A stretch of 64,000 nt of DNA from Undaria pinnatifida (GCA_012845835.1 JABAKD010000027.1:6625465-6689464); one strand, 5' to 3'. Shown: positions 32,461 through 45,644, numbered from the stretch's first letter. Notes: generated from the sequence alone by a model not told the origin. Program-made: numbers and translations.

Positions 32461-34130
32461 AAGACGCAGGACTAATGACGCACTATTTATTTCTAGATGT
32501 ACAGAAGGCCTATGACACAGGATGGAGGAATACGTTGTTTGTTGTGGGAAAAATATGTGGGAAATTGAGATCAGAGGAAATATGTGGAGAATGACGAAAA
32601 ACATGACGGAATGTGCGAGAAGTGCTGTGATGCTGGACGAAGAAATATCCAAATATATAAATGTCGATATTTTACAAGGAGTTGCACAGGGATGTACACT
32701 ATCACCGAATATATTCAAGGTATATACTAATGACATGATAGAAGCAGTCGAAGCAGCAAAGCAAGGAGTCACGATGGGGGAAGATACGGTGTCGGGGTTG
32801 ATGTTTGCGGAATATTTTGTGGGGATGTCATAAACACTCGAAGGATTGCAGAAACAGATATAGAAAACAAGATAGCACACTAGGAAAAGGAGAGTGACAG
32901 CAAACGTGAAAACATGCGCAGTACTTGTAGGCAACGAAGATAAATAAGACGAATTCGGCAAATTTCAAGTGGAAGTGGGGAGAAGACGAACTACCGATCG
33001 TGGACCAATATACGTACCTTGGCGTAGAGATATCACAGGACTGCTTTTGGGATGCACACATAGCGAAGGTAATAGGAAAGGGTGAATCACATGTAGGCAG
33101 GATGGATGCGATCCTAACAGGCCCGCACCTTGACTAGGATTAAAATATGTATTCTGATGAATGTGATTTTGTACCAACGTGAGAGTATGCAGGAGAAGTA
33201 TGGGAAGGGAACGCGGTTTTCGTAAAACAACTGCAAACAGTGCAGATGACAGCAACTATAAAAGATACTAGGATGCTCAAGTACGACGAGAAAAATACAG
33301 TACTAGAGCAGAACTAGGAATGTACCCACTTGAAACAAATAGAGACGCGAGAGAGTTGAAATGGCAGCATAAAGTAAATCGTAAGCCAGAAAAGAGGTTG
33401 CCAGCCATAGTTGATTGGCTGTATGGGAGAAGAAAACAAAAGGGCGAGCTGGAATAAGATGGGATAGCGTAGTCGAGAAAATATGGAAGGATTTAGGGGG
33501 AGACCAAGAAGAGGTACTGTCCATAGAGAAGTTTGGTGGGCGCAAGCCAGAAGTAAAAGCTTGAATAAAAGAAAGAGAAAGGCAAGCTCTAAGAAATAAG
33601 GTGAAAGAGGAGAAGCACTTAGAGATATACGGGGGGTTGAGGGAATATGTTGGAATGAAAACGTATCTGCACGGCCGAACGGACTACGCGAAGAAGCTGA
33701 AACTGCGATTTCGTGTAGGGGACCTGGGCCTACCAGAAAGAGGAAAGAGATATACCAGTAGTCGGGAGGAGGAGGACGTGGCTATAAATAGGCGCCCGTG
33801 TGGCACAACAATAGAGCGTAGGACTCACATAGAAGAAGAATGTGAAATATACAAGGAGGAATGGGACGCGTTAGAGGAGGAGAATAGGGAATTAGACGTA
33901 TGTGACATGGAAGAGTTTTCGTAGACTAGAGAGAAGCGAAAAAACGATCGCTATCATAGGAGATAGATGGTGGCCGCAGACTGCGAAAGAGGACAGTAAT
34001 GGGATAAGCAAACAGTTCCTATGTAATACAAGGGCTTCGCTCGCTGGCGGCTGGGCGCCGCCCGCTACGCTTGCGGAAGGAGAAATAGACATTCAGTAGA
34101 AGGGCGGAAAAGAAGCACAAATGGCGCAAC
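32461..34130 (+). pseudogene. Non-LTR (LINE) reverse transcriptase relic
   Basis: Plus-strand pieces in changing frames: FLDVQKAYDT (near 32,490), GVAQGCTLSPNIFKVYTND (near 32,680), GLMFAEYFVGMS where FADD is expected (near 32,800), YTYLGVEISQDCFWDAHIA (near 33,010), and at the end LRFRVGDLGLPERGKRYTSS, GTTIERRTHIEEECEIYKEE and GDRWWPQ. This is the palm to C-terminal region of a LINE-type RT. The catalytic Asp pair is replaced and stops and shifts are frequent, so it is dead. It follows R3 directly; R3 could be part of the same element. Confidence 0.8.
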
Positions 34131-34588
34131 TGGCGACTTGAAAATGCCAAGAGGTCCATATATAGTACAACGGTACAGGATAGAGACGATTATGATTATG
34201 AGTTTGTTATTATCATCCATTCGCCCAGTCCATGATGGGCACGTCGGAGGACTTGCTTGGCATATCCTTCCACCTCTCAGGTAGCACCTAGGTCCTGTAC
34301 ACTTATTAATAGCTCTCTCTAAGTCGATCATCAATAATAAATTATCGCAGTGCATAAACACCAGGCACGCGCTTGTCAAGGATAGAGACAGGAAAACTAC
34401 TACTCAAGATGTAAAGGAGCGCAGTGCCAAAAAAACATGCTGGAAGCAGGAACTTGAACGCACACACCGCAAACATGTGAAGTACATTTGTATTCCTGAA
34501 AGACGAAGAGCACGCATTTAGGCATAGTTCTCAAAAAACGATGCTGGTATAATAAACCACAACTTAACGTTCTATAAATAACGTGCTG
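34130..34588. other. Intergenic, probable LINE tail
   Basis: Continues from the LINE relic without a recognisable frame and then reaches the 3' end of the next minus-strand gene. No polyadenylation signal was assigned. Confidence 0.3.
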
Positions 34589-37500
34589 TCAACATTGCTT
34601 CCGAAGGAGCATGCAGGCTTGCTTGGACTCTTCCTCCTCAGCGGAGGTACCCAGCACCTTGCACTCTTGTTTTTTGTCGATGGTCTTGTGGATCTGTCCA
34701 CAAACGTTGAAGCATGGCGGGAGAACGTCGATAAGTATGTGTAAAAAAGTATTCGTACTTCTCTCCAGCAGACGTCGTAACCATCCAAATTATTGGAGCT
34801 CCTTTCGCTGTTAGTAATTGTTGTGGTATTGTTGTACTTGCTCTTGGTACTTGGAAAAAGAGCCGCACTTCATAGACCATATCCGCACGCCATCCCCTAG
34901 TCTTGAGCAAGAGACATGGATGTCTCGACTCGTGACACACAGGACGCAAGATAAGAGTAGAACGTACCTCGATGTCGAACGCCCTCGTGGCACCGTGGCA
35001 ATGGAATGCGGGATGTATATCGAGCAAGTGGTCGCCTGCCTTCTTCAGGAGGTCACCGACCTTGATGTCGCCGGTGCACTTCGTGTTTATGTCCTCGCCG
35101 ACTTGGCGGCCCTCGGCGGCTTCTTCGCAGGGCTTCTGCAAACGACAACAACGGATGGGAATACCTTGCGTTCAGTGAATGTTCAAAATAGTAAGGCCAC
35201 GTAGCTGTCGTCGATTTCCAAAGTTGGAAAGGAAGTCGTACAATTTAACACTGTTGTAATGAAAGCGGTCGTTTATGGGCAAAGCCCTGCCTGGTACCAC
35301 AACGTTGGTAACACCTATGAAACCACCACTGGGACAGGAACGAACGGGATTCACAGTCGCAACTGGTAAGCGTAAGCCCCGGTATACTGCTATATAAGGC
35401 CTACCGGCGGAATACCGACAACGAAGGGTAAGAGACAGTACCTGCTGTATATATTGTTCGGTACTACTCTATTACTGCTGCTATCAACACTATTACGACC
35501 GACGTGTACTACGATTCCTGAAGAGGTTGCGCACCCTACTTGTACTCGTTAATACAAAGAGTTCATGTGGTTGTATGAAAAATGAGTAACAGTAGTATTT
35601 TAATAGTACACCGCGTCACTACATGAACAACTCGCTAACCCCAATCACGGGACTGCTCTCCAGCATCACCCAGGTTAACTTCAGCTTCTGTTTACTGCTA
35701 TATATCAACCTCCAGTGTGTACTGCGACTGGTGCTGAGGTATCATGCTGCTGTATTATTTATCACTGGATGGACCATTTTTACAACCCTGGCTGACCCCC
35801 GTGATGAGACTTGCCCGTTTTCATTGCGTCTTACATGTATAGATACCACGTAGTCGTAGTCGTACATCCAAAACGTGTGTTTATATCACAGCACAAAGCG
35901 TCACTGCATGGACCACTTGTTCAACCCCCGCTTACCCTGATGACGGGACTGCCCCGTACTCGTAGTCGTACATACATGAAGTGTGTTTGGCTGTACGTAT
36001 GGAAAAGAAATCGCATCACACAGCGTCACTGCATAGGTCTACTCGTAGACCTGAGTACTTGTACAATTCCCGCTTACACCGCGATGACGAGACTGCCCCG
36101 TACACGTACAGTCTACTCGTACATGCAAAAGTGTGTTTGTACGCATGAAAAAGATATCACAGCACAACAACAGAAATGTAACTCACGTTTCGTCAAGCTC
36201 TCAGCTCCTTCGTTAGGGACGCCGATCGAAGGTGAATCACAGGTGTCCGCGTCACACCAGTCACACACACGAGGGTTGTCGCCGCTTCCCCAGTGCTTCT
36301 TGTTATTAAGGTTATGAAAAGCTTGGCACGTGGAAGGCTCGTCACTCCTGCAGGTGTCGCAGACAGCGTACTGGGAACTCCTGTTTTTCCTATTTCGTGC
36401 GATGAGGAAGCCGTCACAACCCTTGCTCGGGCACGGCCAATCAGGATTGCCAGAAGAAGCTGAGTCCCGTTCTTGCCCGACCAGCTTCCACACGCCTGAT
36501 CCTGAACCTCCACCACCCCCACTGTTGGCGGAGCCTCCTCCCGCACTAGCCTTGGTCCGCTTCGCAAATTCAACTTCAAATTGTTATTGCCGATCCGGCA
36601 AATTTCAAATTCAAATTGTTTGCAGCCGTCAACGGCAATTCCCTCTCAACAGCCAGCAATTGGCCAACTTCGAATAAAAGTACAAAAAAGAAGTTGCTGA
36701 AAAAGCAAAATAAAAATATCAGAGAGCAAGCAGTAAAGATCAGAGAATGAGAGCTAAAAAGTAAGTAAGAATGAGACTAGGGAAAGCAAGGAAGGCAAGG
36801 AACTTCGGGACGGTTCTTTTTCCCAGCAACTAATTTTCTTTTCGGCAATTACGGGCTGAGAAGGGCTGAGAGGGGGGAGGATATGCCGAGCGAGACGTCC
36901 GAGGGGGGCGAGGTCTAGGTATATAGTTTTATATGGAAGAAGCGTAATGAGCGCCCAAATGTTGGAGGTGTCTATTAGGAGTAGGAACGGTGCTCCGTCT
37001 CGAACGGGATGCGCGGTCAATGGTCAATCACTAAGGCAAGCAACAAATGAGTACGCCCCCCTCACCAGTTATACGACTAACAGTATATGCATTATAAACT
37101 GATGCGTTCCTTCCACAGCCGTCATATTTGCCCCCCTCAAAAACGGGTGTTATAGTTTCGGTGCACATATTGATTAACACCACCCCGTTGACCCTGGTGC
37201 AAGCTAGTTGTAAGCAGAGTTGCCGACCTATGTCCTTAATGAGGATACACACCCAGTAATACGCGCGATCGGAGTATAACGCACAGTTTGCAAAGGCGAG
37301 TTTCGACGAAATCTTTTATATCACAGCTGGAGTGTATTTTCTTCATTATTTATATTATAGTTTCAGATAGTTTGGGTCAAACAATCACGGGGGCCGAGGC
37401 CTCTCTTGATTACTGTCCGCATCCCCGCGTTGCCTCTCCATTGTCTCGAGCAACCCTCAGAGTGAACTCAACAACAAGGAGATCTTAACAGCAACAAGGA

Positions 37501-40090
37501 CCGGTGCTCTCTGACAAGCGAGCCCCCGCGTTCTTTACTCTAGCGTCAGCATGTTGGCACCACTCGATTGCGTAGAATTCCTACGCACTGACAACACAAG
37601 CAAAACACCTACATAAAAATGGCTGGCACCGCCAACAGGCGTGTAGTAACTGACGCGCACAGACGACAACACGCAGTAGTTAGAAACACACCTCGTCCCA
37701 GCAGGCTTTTAACTCCGCGGATGTAACCTCGCTCCTGCGGACCCGGGAAGATGCGGTCCTCTTTTCAAGACCTCTTGTGCCATCGTGGAGTAAAAGAAAA
37801 CTCTGTCGTACGTTGTGCGCTTCGAAAACACTTCCTGCACACTGTTGCAGGCTGCGGCGCCCCCAGACGAAGGGAAACAATCACAGCGGGTGGGTGTCGG
37901 TGCAGTAAGCCACTAAGCAACATTAAACAAAAAAAAACTCGGCACTGCTCGGTTACGTTGTCAATCGTCCTATCTAAATTGTGGCAATGAACCCGCGCTG
38001 CAGGATATTTGTAACCTGCACTACGTCAAATGGTGTGGTTTATCTGAGGACGTGGCCTGGCCCGAGATGGCATCGCGGACTGTCAGTAACGTCAGATTAT
38101 AACCAAACAACGACAATCAGCGTATTTTGCGGTGAAGAGCAACGGCAATGGCAGCGCCACAGCAGCAGCAGCAGTGCAGTAGCAGCAGCAGAGGCGGCGG
38201 CGGCGGCGGTGGTGGGAGGAACTTCAACACTGAAAACGTACACGTCAGAGCAGCAGTCCCCACCAAAAAGGGGACAGTACAGGAATGCCCTCCCCCCCAA
38301 ATATTGAAAACTACCCCTTCCAATTTTGGTCACGAACGGGACAGTGGGCGTTGGACACTCTTGAGTTAAATTGGAAGAGATGGCATCGACCCTCGTCTGC
38401 GCAGCTTCATATCATGCGTATAGACAAAACGTCGACGGGCGTATACCGGTAATAAATACAGAGTGCTGCTGTAGACCACAGTGGTAAACCACTGCATGAA
38501 CCGAAAAGCACAGGTACCTTACCCCTGTTTACGCTGTGGAGAGGTAATCTGCTGCTGTACTACGTAAAATATTCAGCATAGGACGCGCGGGGGGAAATAT
38601 ATTTTCCCTTAGCGGCCTCCATTTGTTGCTGGTGACGTGTTGTGGGGTGCTACTGTGCTGCACGCTTGTTGTGCTTATTCTTTCGTTCATATAATAGAAC
38701 TACTTACAAATATCGCGTTTCCCTGAGCAGTCTCCATTTTGTTTCTGTCTCACACTAACTTTAATAAGATATTCTCCTTTCTAGACTGCTCAGCGGGCTC
38801 AGGTGCCCGAATCAGAACTCCTCAGAGAGTTCCCATCTAAAAGTGGCTTCTCTGTTTTGGTTTAGTTTACGAAATATCATCACATAAAATACCAGGTCCC
38901 ATCCCAGCTGAGCTCAGCTCAGCTCAGCAGCGCACCGCCGTGCGGTGCCGTGGGGTGCCGCGCGGTGCGGTAGTGTGCGGTGTTGTGCCGTGCTGTGCTG
39001 TGCCGTGCTGCGTCCAAACTCTTTCGTGTATGTCAGGTCCCATTCGATGACGTATCATACAGCAGAATCGAGGTTGACCACGCGAGGTTTGGACGTGGGA
39101 CATTGTTGAATCACGAAAAATGCACTCCCAGCTCACAGCTCAGCTCATCTATAGCCCAGCAGCGCCGTCAGGTGCCGTGCCTTGCCCTGCGGTGGTGCTG
39201 TGAGTTGCTGCGCTGTACGCACTGTATTTCGAACACACAGTACCAGGCATCATGCGATACCAGACTATACCAGCCTCCCCGGCCGGTAGGTACGTGTGTA
39301 CTCGTCTTTTCGCTTTCTTCATTTGATTGTCCAATCTCGGTCCTCATGTTTTTTTTTCTTGCCAATCAATGACACCCGTGTTGGTTATATCGTACTACCT
39401 GCTGAGCTATCATACGTAGTAACTTTGTTGGTTATATAGTTCTAGTCACGTGACTGCGTAGCTCAGTGGGTAGTACTATACCAGGTATAACCGACAACCC
39501 GCACTGGCGATCATAACGTGGCATCGCCAACAAGCACACGGCACAGCACACGGCAACCAGCTGCGCGCAATTTGCTCTTGGCATTATCCAATCGCTAGTT
39601 GCATCAAATCATGGGCCTCTCTTCTTTCTGCCCCCTTTACATTTTAGTTGTATTCTTCCTTGCGCGAGCGTGGCGGACGGCGTGAGCCGCCCGCAGAGCG
39701 GAGCCCTTGTAACATTATCATTCACACCCCCGCGTTTCGTACGACGTACTGGTAGGTTTCTCTCTCACCGTCAGCGAGGATCTTCTTCGTTAATGTGTTC
39801 CAGATCTCCCGGTAGCATTGACAGGTGACTGTCTTCTCCGGGTCGTCCCTGTAAACGGTCTGCGCCGCCTTCAGACGGTGGTTTCCGTCCAAGACGAAGG
39901 CCGAAAGCGTTGCTGCTAGGTCGCTGGTCATTTCCTCACCGTCGGGGAGATCGGGGATGGTCACCTGCGGCGTAGATGTCGGCATCCAGCCGACCTCGTT
40001 TATTGAATTAATGATCGATCGCACGGTCCTCTCATTAAGTTGCCGGCAGTGCTCGGTGAACCTGATGTTCTTCAAGGGTATCGGCCACGC
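34589..40090 (-). CDS. Multi-exon gene: ParB-like domain plus Cys-rich exons
   Basis: Minus-strand exons: 40090 to about 39722 (after CACTTGCAG), a ParB/sulfiredoxin-like domain with WPIPLKNIRFTEHCRQL and the signature VLDGNHRLKAAQTV; an uncertain exon near 37,860-37,690; about 36565-36187, a Gly/Ser linker then a Cys-rich module (CPSKGC, CDTC, CDWCDADTC; donor GTGAGT); 35135-34968 (after GTTTGCAG; donor GTACGT), GDIKVGDLLKKAGDHLLDIH followed by PAFHCHGA, reminiscent of half a PARP-type or LIM finger; and a last exon with CFNVCGQIHK and QACMLLRKQC, TGA at 34,589. Phases do not all join, so small exons are missing or some borders are wrong. ParB-like domains bind DNA or nucleotides; here a nuclear DNA-binding role is inference. 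Confidence 0.55.
35610..36170. repeat. Degenerate tandem repeat in an intron, about 130 bp period
   Basis: About four diverged units sharing GCGTCACT(A/G)CAT, ACTTGT(T/A)CAA, ACC(C/G)(T/C)GATGACG(G/A)GACTGC and CGTACTCGTAGTCGTACAT. It lies in an intron of the ParB-like gene. Confidence 0.6.
36925..37055. repeat. Interspersed repeat R2, second copy
   Basis: Matches 8593-8740. It lacks the GCTATACCAGGTAT segment present at 8,598-8,611 in the other copy. It lies in an intron of the minus-strand ParB-like gene. Confidence 0.75.
38155..38222. repeat. GCA/GGC trinucleotide repeat
   Basis: (AGC)n followed by (GGC)n, encoding poly-Gln/Ser and poly-Gly in open frames. No surrounding coding evidence on the plus strand. 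Confidence 0.85.
38905..39012. repeat. AGCTC and GTGCCG low-complexity tract
   Basis: Short AGCTC repeats followed by diverged GTGCGGTGCCG words; a second AGCTC patch lies at 39,126-39,150. Confidence 0.7.
39383..39500. repeat. Inverted pair of tRNA-like SINE heads
   Basis: On the minus strand (about 39,420-39,383) TAGCTCAGCAGGTAGTACGA is followed by TATAACC; on the plus strand (39,458-39,495) TAGCTCAGTGGGTAGTACTA is followed by TACCAGGTATAACC. Both have D-arm/A-box character and no T-arm. The plus copy differs by an extra CCAGGTA at the TA. Confidence 0.5.
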
Positions 40091-40659
40091 CTGCAAGTGA
40101 CGACTAAAAATAGTACGTCGGCGACGTCAACCGCACTGCCAGCGCCAACGTCCTTGGCGATGCTACGTTGAGCCCTCGTGGTTCCATTGTTGGCGGGCAT
40201 GAAGGCCTGGACTAGATAGGCTGTACACGCTCTGCGATGACTAGAGGAGGTAGGACCAGATACCACCACCACCACCACCAAATCACCAAAACAGCCCGCC
40301 AGCACGAACAACGTCGCTCATATGTCGAGGCGGAACGATGACAATAACAATAACAATAAAAACAACGACAACTTCACAATCAAGCACGGCCACCACGAAG
40401 CAGCAAACACCAGCTGCTTAGCAGCAGCACCACCACCACAACAACCACCAACAACAGGAAGCACCAGCGCCAGTACTTGTAGGCGGTAAAGGAAGAAGCA
40501 ACCAGACGTAACGAAGGACCAAGCAGGAGAAGGACGATAAGTAGGAGGAGGTGGAGTGTCAAGCATCAGGGGTGCTATTGTATGTGTACAAGGGCTCCGC
40601 ATGGGAGCCGGCACCCATGCTCCGGGTAGGGCAGGGCAGCACTTCGACTTGTTCGATTC

Positions 40660-41390
40660 ATTATGATATTCGATAGAATTAATCGTCTTAAAAGTTGTGG
40701 GCCTTCCAATATGGCCGTCACAAGATAGCGTAAGACTGCCCCAACTTTTTCGCCATGTTGCGTTCTCTCCCCAGCGCCATTGATGATGCAATTGATATAC
40801 CCTCTATGAGCCCAGGGCCGTCTCTAGTCAGTTCCTAGGGGCTGCTATTAATAGTACCTGGTATGACATTTTTTTTTCTCTTAGTAGTCTTCCTTTCCTT
40901 GCTTCCTCTTCTTGTCTTGCCGTTTCTTGCTTTTTTTCTTGTTTTTTCTTTTTTCTTTTCCTTTTGTCGTTTCTTTTTTCGCTTTCTTCTCTTTTTTTTT
41001 CTTTCCTTTCTCTTCTTATTTGCTCTTTGTTTCTTTTTTCTAATTGACTTGCGTCTGTCGTACGTATGCGTAGTGATAGATACTACGTGTAATATATACG
41101 TGGTAGTCTTTCTTGGGTGGCAAGCGGTATTATAGTCGGTTTTTCCAGGCGCGAGTAATGAGACGAATGCACCGGTATGGACCTGGCACATCGTAGCCTG
41201 ACTCCCGATTTCACTTTTACATGTTTCTGGTGGAGGCATGAATTGCGTCAGCTGTGATATATGCGTGTGCCACCTTGGGTTGTTTGTGTTTTTCCTCGAG
41301 GGTACTCCTCAGCTCCAGAGTGACTGGAGCCTGTCCTGTGACCACGGACTTGATTATGCGAGTTAATGTGAGAACAACAAGAACAAGAAA
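40660..41390 (-). repeat. Interspersed repeat R1, copy C
   Basis: Inverse orientation to copies A and B; includes both the 5' part (41,390-41,040) and the tail (GGAAGGCCCACA near 40,705). The purine tract is long. An extra segment with TACCAGGTA (minus sense, 40,863-40,855) is absent from copy A at the same place. Confidence 0.8.
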
Positions 41391-42126
41391 GAGTAAAAAC
41401 CATTACTACGCAACACATAGTGTACGCGTGTAGAAGGTAAACTAATGCCAAGAAATCGATATAGACTAACAGTGGACTACTTCTGCCGTTTCTTGCGTGA
41501 ATCCGATTCCGAACTTCATCATGATATTTCGATAGGATAAATCCGAGCCCACGCAGACTGATCCTCTAGTCTGGCCACGAAGAGACGTTTCGAGTGCGTT
41601 TCTTGATGTTTTGACTACCAGGCATCCAGGGCCAGCAAGGGGGTGGCCATGTATGCTGCATGTTCTTTACGTAGCCACTGAGAGACGCGCACTGAGCCAA
41701 CTTCTGCTACACCATGCAGGATAGTATCTAGATCCGAGGCTCGGAGACCGATTGTCTCTGTGTATAGTCTGTCTGATGGTGGGAGAGACTTGCTGACGGC
41801 ATCTAGGCGTGAAACACGTTATCGCTGCCTTCGTCATTCAATTCCTCGAATGAATGCCATTCTAATAATAATGCTGCTATTTGTTGCCATCTGATAGATA
41901 GAGTATTAGTAGTACGCGATAGCACTCAACTACGAATTTGGCAGTTAAGAATTTCAGGCTCGAGTTTTGGACGAAAATTAAAAAAAAAAAACATATACTA
42001 CCCGGTATATGGCCTTTTATCTGATCGCTGGTCCCCACCACCCGCACCATCGCCTAGACCTAGCACCACGCTTATAGCAAACCCCTACATCTATGCGACC
42101 TGAAGATACTGTTTAAAAACCTTTTC
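41391..42126. other. Intergenic, nothing recognised
   Basis: Short frames only, no repeat family found beyond a few words near 41,510 that resemble 40,660 (CATNATGATATT(T)CGATAG). Confidence 0.35.
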
Positions 42127-42330
42127 GCCCCCCCCCCATCCCCCCCCCCCCCCCCCTCCGCCCCCCCCCCCTCCCCCCCGTCCCCCCTCCCCCCCCTCCC
42201 TCCCCTCCCCCCCCCCTCTCCCTCCCCCCCATCCCCCCTCACCCCCCATACCCCCCCCCCCTCCCCCCCCTCCTCCCCCCTCCCCCTCCCTCCCCCCCCC
42301 CCTCTCCCCCCCCCCCTCTCCCCCCCCCGT
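42127..42330. repeat. Poly-C / CT-rich tract of about 200 bp
   Basis: Almost pure C with sparse T, A and G interruptions. Apparent Gly-rich frames on the minus strand are artefacts of this tract. Likely difficult to sequence accurately. Confidence 0.95.
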
Positions 42331-42955
42331 TGTTTTGTATGTGCACAGCTGTGTAAATTCGTTCACGCGGCCCATCCATCCATGTACTCGTTGTTGCATC
42401 TAGAGGCAGTTCAACACCAGATGACGGCGATTTCCTGGCAGCTCTCTGTGCTCATCCGAGAATTATGTCGTTCCTCGTACCATCTCCAGATGTTGTCGAT
42501 CGTCCAGCTCGGTGGAGGCAGTCGTTCTTCGTAGTAGTTCGTCTGCTTGTTGTATGGGCTCGCTCGTAGTCGTGATTCTGTCCTGGCAGGTCCTGTGGTT
42601 TTGTCTTTTGTGAAACTCACAGCAAAAGTAGCAGCTCGGGTTCCACAAGCGGCGGTCGATGTGCATCGTGCCCCCGGAACCCGCAGCTACCTCTCAGTGC
42701 TTACGCGAGGCTACGATGGCCTACCTGGTACTCCGTTGTACCAGTAGCAAGGTAACTATTGTCAATAGTCTATTGGTCGGAATTTCGGCTAGAAGTGATT
42801 CGGGTGCTGTCTTTCAATCGGAATTAATTGCGGCTACAACTGATTTCGAGTGCTGTCTATCAATCGGAATTCCAGCTACAATTGACTTCGAGTGCTGTCT
42901 ATTCATGTATTGGTCGAAAGTGCGATGACCGCAGGCCATGATTTATTTTTTAAGG
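42331..42955. other. Intergenic with small repeats
   Basis: Nothing recognised as coding. Around 42,770-42,910 a unit with TCGGAATT(C/T)..GGCT, ACAA(C)TGA and TTTCGAGTGCTGTCTAT repeats two to three times. Confidence 0.4.
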
Positions 42956-44560
42956 TCAGGACAGATGTCTATAATAATAAATGAAAACACGACGATGAAT
43001 TCGAAAGGTCAGGACAGAAACCTCTTGACCGAACCATTCCTATTAATAGGCAAGACCGTATTAGAGACGCTACTTGTCAGCAACCACCATGCCGTTACTT
43101 GATAACACCTTAAAGACATCTTGAATACGTTGTGAGTTGTTCGTGTAACGGACAGTGATAATAGGTCTATTAGACTTTTTGTTATCGATGCGGTATTTAG
43201 CATGCAGAAGTCTCAGCAGTATAATAACTTGAATACATGATGCACAGCAGTTTACTGGTTAATCGTGTCCAAAAGCTGGTACATGTAGTGCGTACGAGCA
43301 ATGCGGTTAGTACGAAACATAATTCGGCGGAATAACGTACGTATAGCAACATTCATGGAAAACGTTTTTAGGTTGACTGTCGGGACGTTGACGTATCCAA
43401 GCTCCCAGAAGCAAACCTCAGGAAACGTTGCCATAGGTATGGTAGACCACGATCAAGCCTCAGGAAACTTTGCTGCAGGTAGATCAGACAACTACCCGTA
43501 GAGCACATCTGTCCGTAGCATAGATATTGTGCCGTCTCGATCAGGTGATGGTCAGACCCACCTCGATCACTCATTTTGGCTCACCATCAGCTCGCATCTG
43601 CTGAGCAAATTAATCATCAATCGAGATATCGGCTTGGGTTCGCTGACCAACACCTTCTTCTCTTCTCTTCTTTGAAGCTCTTCTACAGACACACTTCACC
43701 GTGAGTCTGCGTTAGCCTCTAAAAATTATGCAGGCTGTGTCTTGATTGGGTCATCCGCAAGCAGCGAGCCTACGCAAGCGTAAACCAGCTACGGGCTGAC
43801 ACACGGTACACACCGCCACCTAAAGATCAACAGGCTGGAAACAAAAATTGAAACAATAACAATTTCAATGGGAAGATCACAGCATGAAGCTGTTGTGTTG
43901 TTAATTTCCAATATTAGACAAGACACGAAACATTTAGATAGAAAAACAACTATAATTGGAAGGTCAGGACAGAAACCTATTGCCGAACCATTCCTATTAA
44001 CAGGTAAGACCATAAACAAATTGTTAAACCAATTCCATTTGGAAAATAAGAGCATCAACCTATTGTGTGATAGACCAGACCACAAACAAAGAGTTGAAAC
44101 AATTACATATAAAAGGTCAGGACAGAAACCTATTGACAGAACAATTCCTATTAATAGGCAAGATCAGAAACAATTTGTTCAAACAGTTTCAATGGGAATA
44201 TCAAAATATGAGCCTATTGTGCGAACCAATTCCATTTAATAGAAGCCTGGACGATATGCTGAAGAAACAATATTCTATTGTGGGTAAATTCCCGATCCTA
44301 ATTGAAGACGCAATAGAGTATTGTAGAGTATCCTGTACATAACCATTGCAGGAGACAATTCCAGTTATTGGATAGTCCCCCAATTCGATTGCTCAAACAA
44401 TTCCAATTAATAGGCGGGAGTACAATGTGTGTAGCCTATATCCAATTGAAATTTCAATACTTTGTTACGAATCAATTGTCCAAGTAATTCCAACTAATAG
44501 ACGTCTCAGGGTGTCTACACTGTGGATAATAGTCTATTGCGATGTCTATTGTTATTAGTT
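42955..44560. repeat. AT-rich degenerate array, CCTATTAATAGGCAAGACC type
   Basis: Repeated words AGGTCAGGACAGAAACC, ATTCCTATTAATAGGCAAGA and CAATTCCA(A/T)TTAATAG in diverged copies with irregular spacing. Open frames are repeat-derived. It shares TTAATAG / TCTATTAA-type words with 47,090-47,345. Confidence 0.6.
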
Positions 44561-45640
44561 CAGTTGCCAACTGGCAATGTGGCGGGAGTGTCAAAAACCA
44601 GAAACGTGATGAAAGAACACAACATCCAGATGAAAGCGTGAAACGATGTTTCCAACAACAAAAAACTAGATGTACCTCCCTGCTCTCCTGGCCCTGCCCC
44701 CTCCAGCCGCAAGGGCCAAGTCCTCCCCACTATGCACTCCCGAAGAAGCATCGAACGACAACCCGCTGTCCACATAATAAATGGCTGGTTTGTAACTGCT
44801 GCGCGTATGTTTCAACGCGCAGAAGGCTGTGCGGTGTTGCTGCCTAATGCTATCGGTCGTGGCAAGGAAGCAGTCCCCGCCGTCTCGCTCTCTCTGTGAC
44901 CCTGCCTTCTATTGTCCAAGGCATAAACAGAAATGGCCTGTCATAACCGTTATGCTAGTCCCGGACTCCGGGGTATAAACTAAACACCCTGCTGGACCAT
45001 AATAATGGACTAGTCTGCAAGTAGCTGTCTATTATTATCTGTTTCTATTCCTACCTGTTGTGGCAATCATTATGGCTGTCTACTCTAGGCTGTGCTTCCT
45101 ATGTATTGGCAAAACATACAAGGCACCATATATATCAGTCTATACTATCATATACTCATGAGCTTATAATGATTTTATATACAGCAATTTAATAGAAGAA
45201 AAACATATACCACTCTGTCCCAGTATATTAGCTACATTTGGGCCTTGGGGCTCATATCTTTCGCAGCAGGTCTGTTTTATTGTTCTTGTTTTTTGAACTG
45301 GTACCGCCATGATGAGTTAGAGCAGCTGGAGAGCCGAAATACGACAAGATAGACCAACATGTCAACCTCACACCTGTCGACATCAGCAAGGGCACACGGA
45401 GGTCGCCTGACGTCCGACTATGCTGTGGCAAGGCACATCGTTTTTTTCGAAAAAACTGTTTTGCACTGGATTCGGAAGTTTCTCCCCGAACCAAAACGCC
45501 CATAAAAAACGTCGAACTCCAATTTGTGCCTTCGTTACGATCGATCAAAGTTGGGCCTTGTTCACACCCACAAGCGAGGCGCACGAGTCGAAGTGGGTAG
45601 CGGGCATCACTGCTGCTGCAGGTCATGAGCTCTGCTCGTG
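44560..45640. other. Intergenic, nothing recognised
   Basis: No domain or repeat family identified; several frames of 60-120 codons on both strands lack coding character. Confidence 0.35.
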
Positions 45641-45644
45641 CTGG

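Noticed and set aside
42091-42399. Gly/Glu-rich 102-codon frame
   Set aside because: Produced by the poly-C tract.
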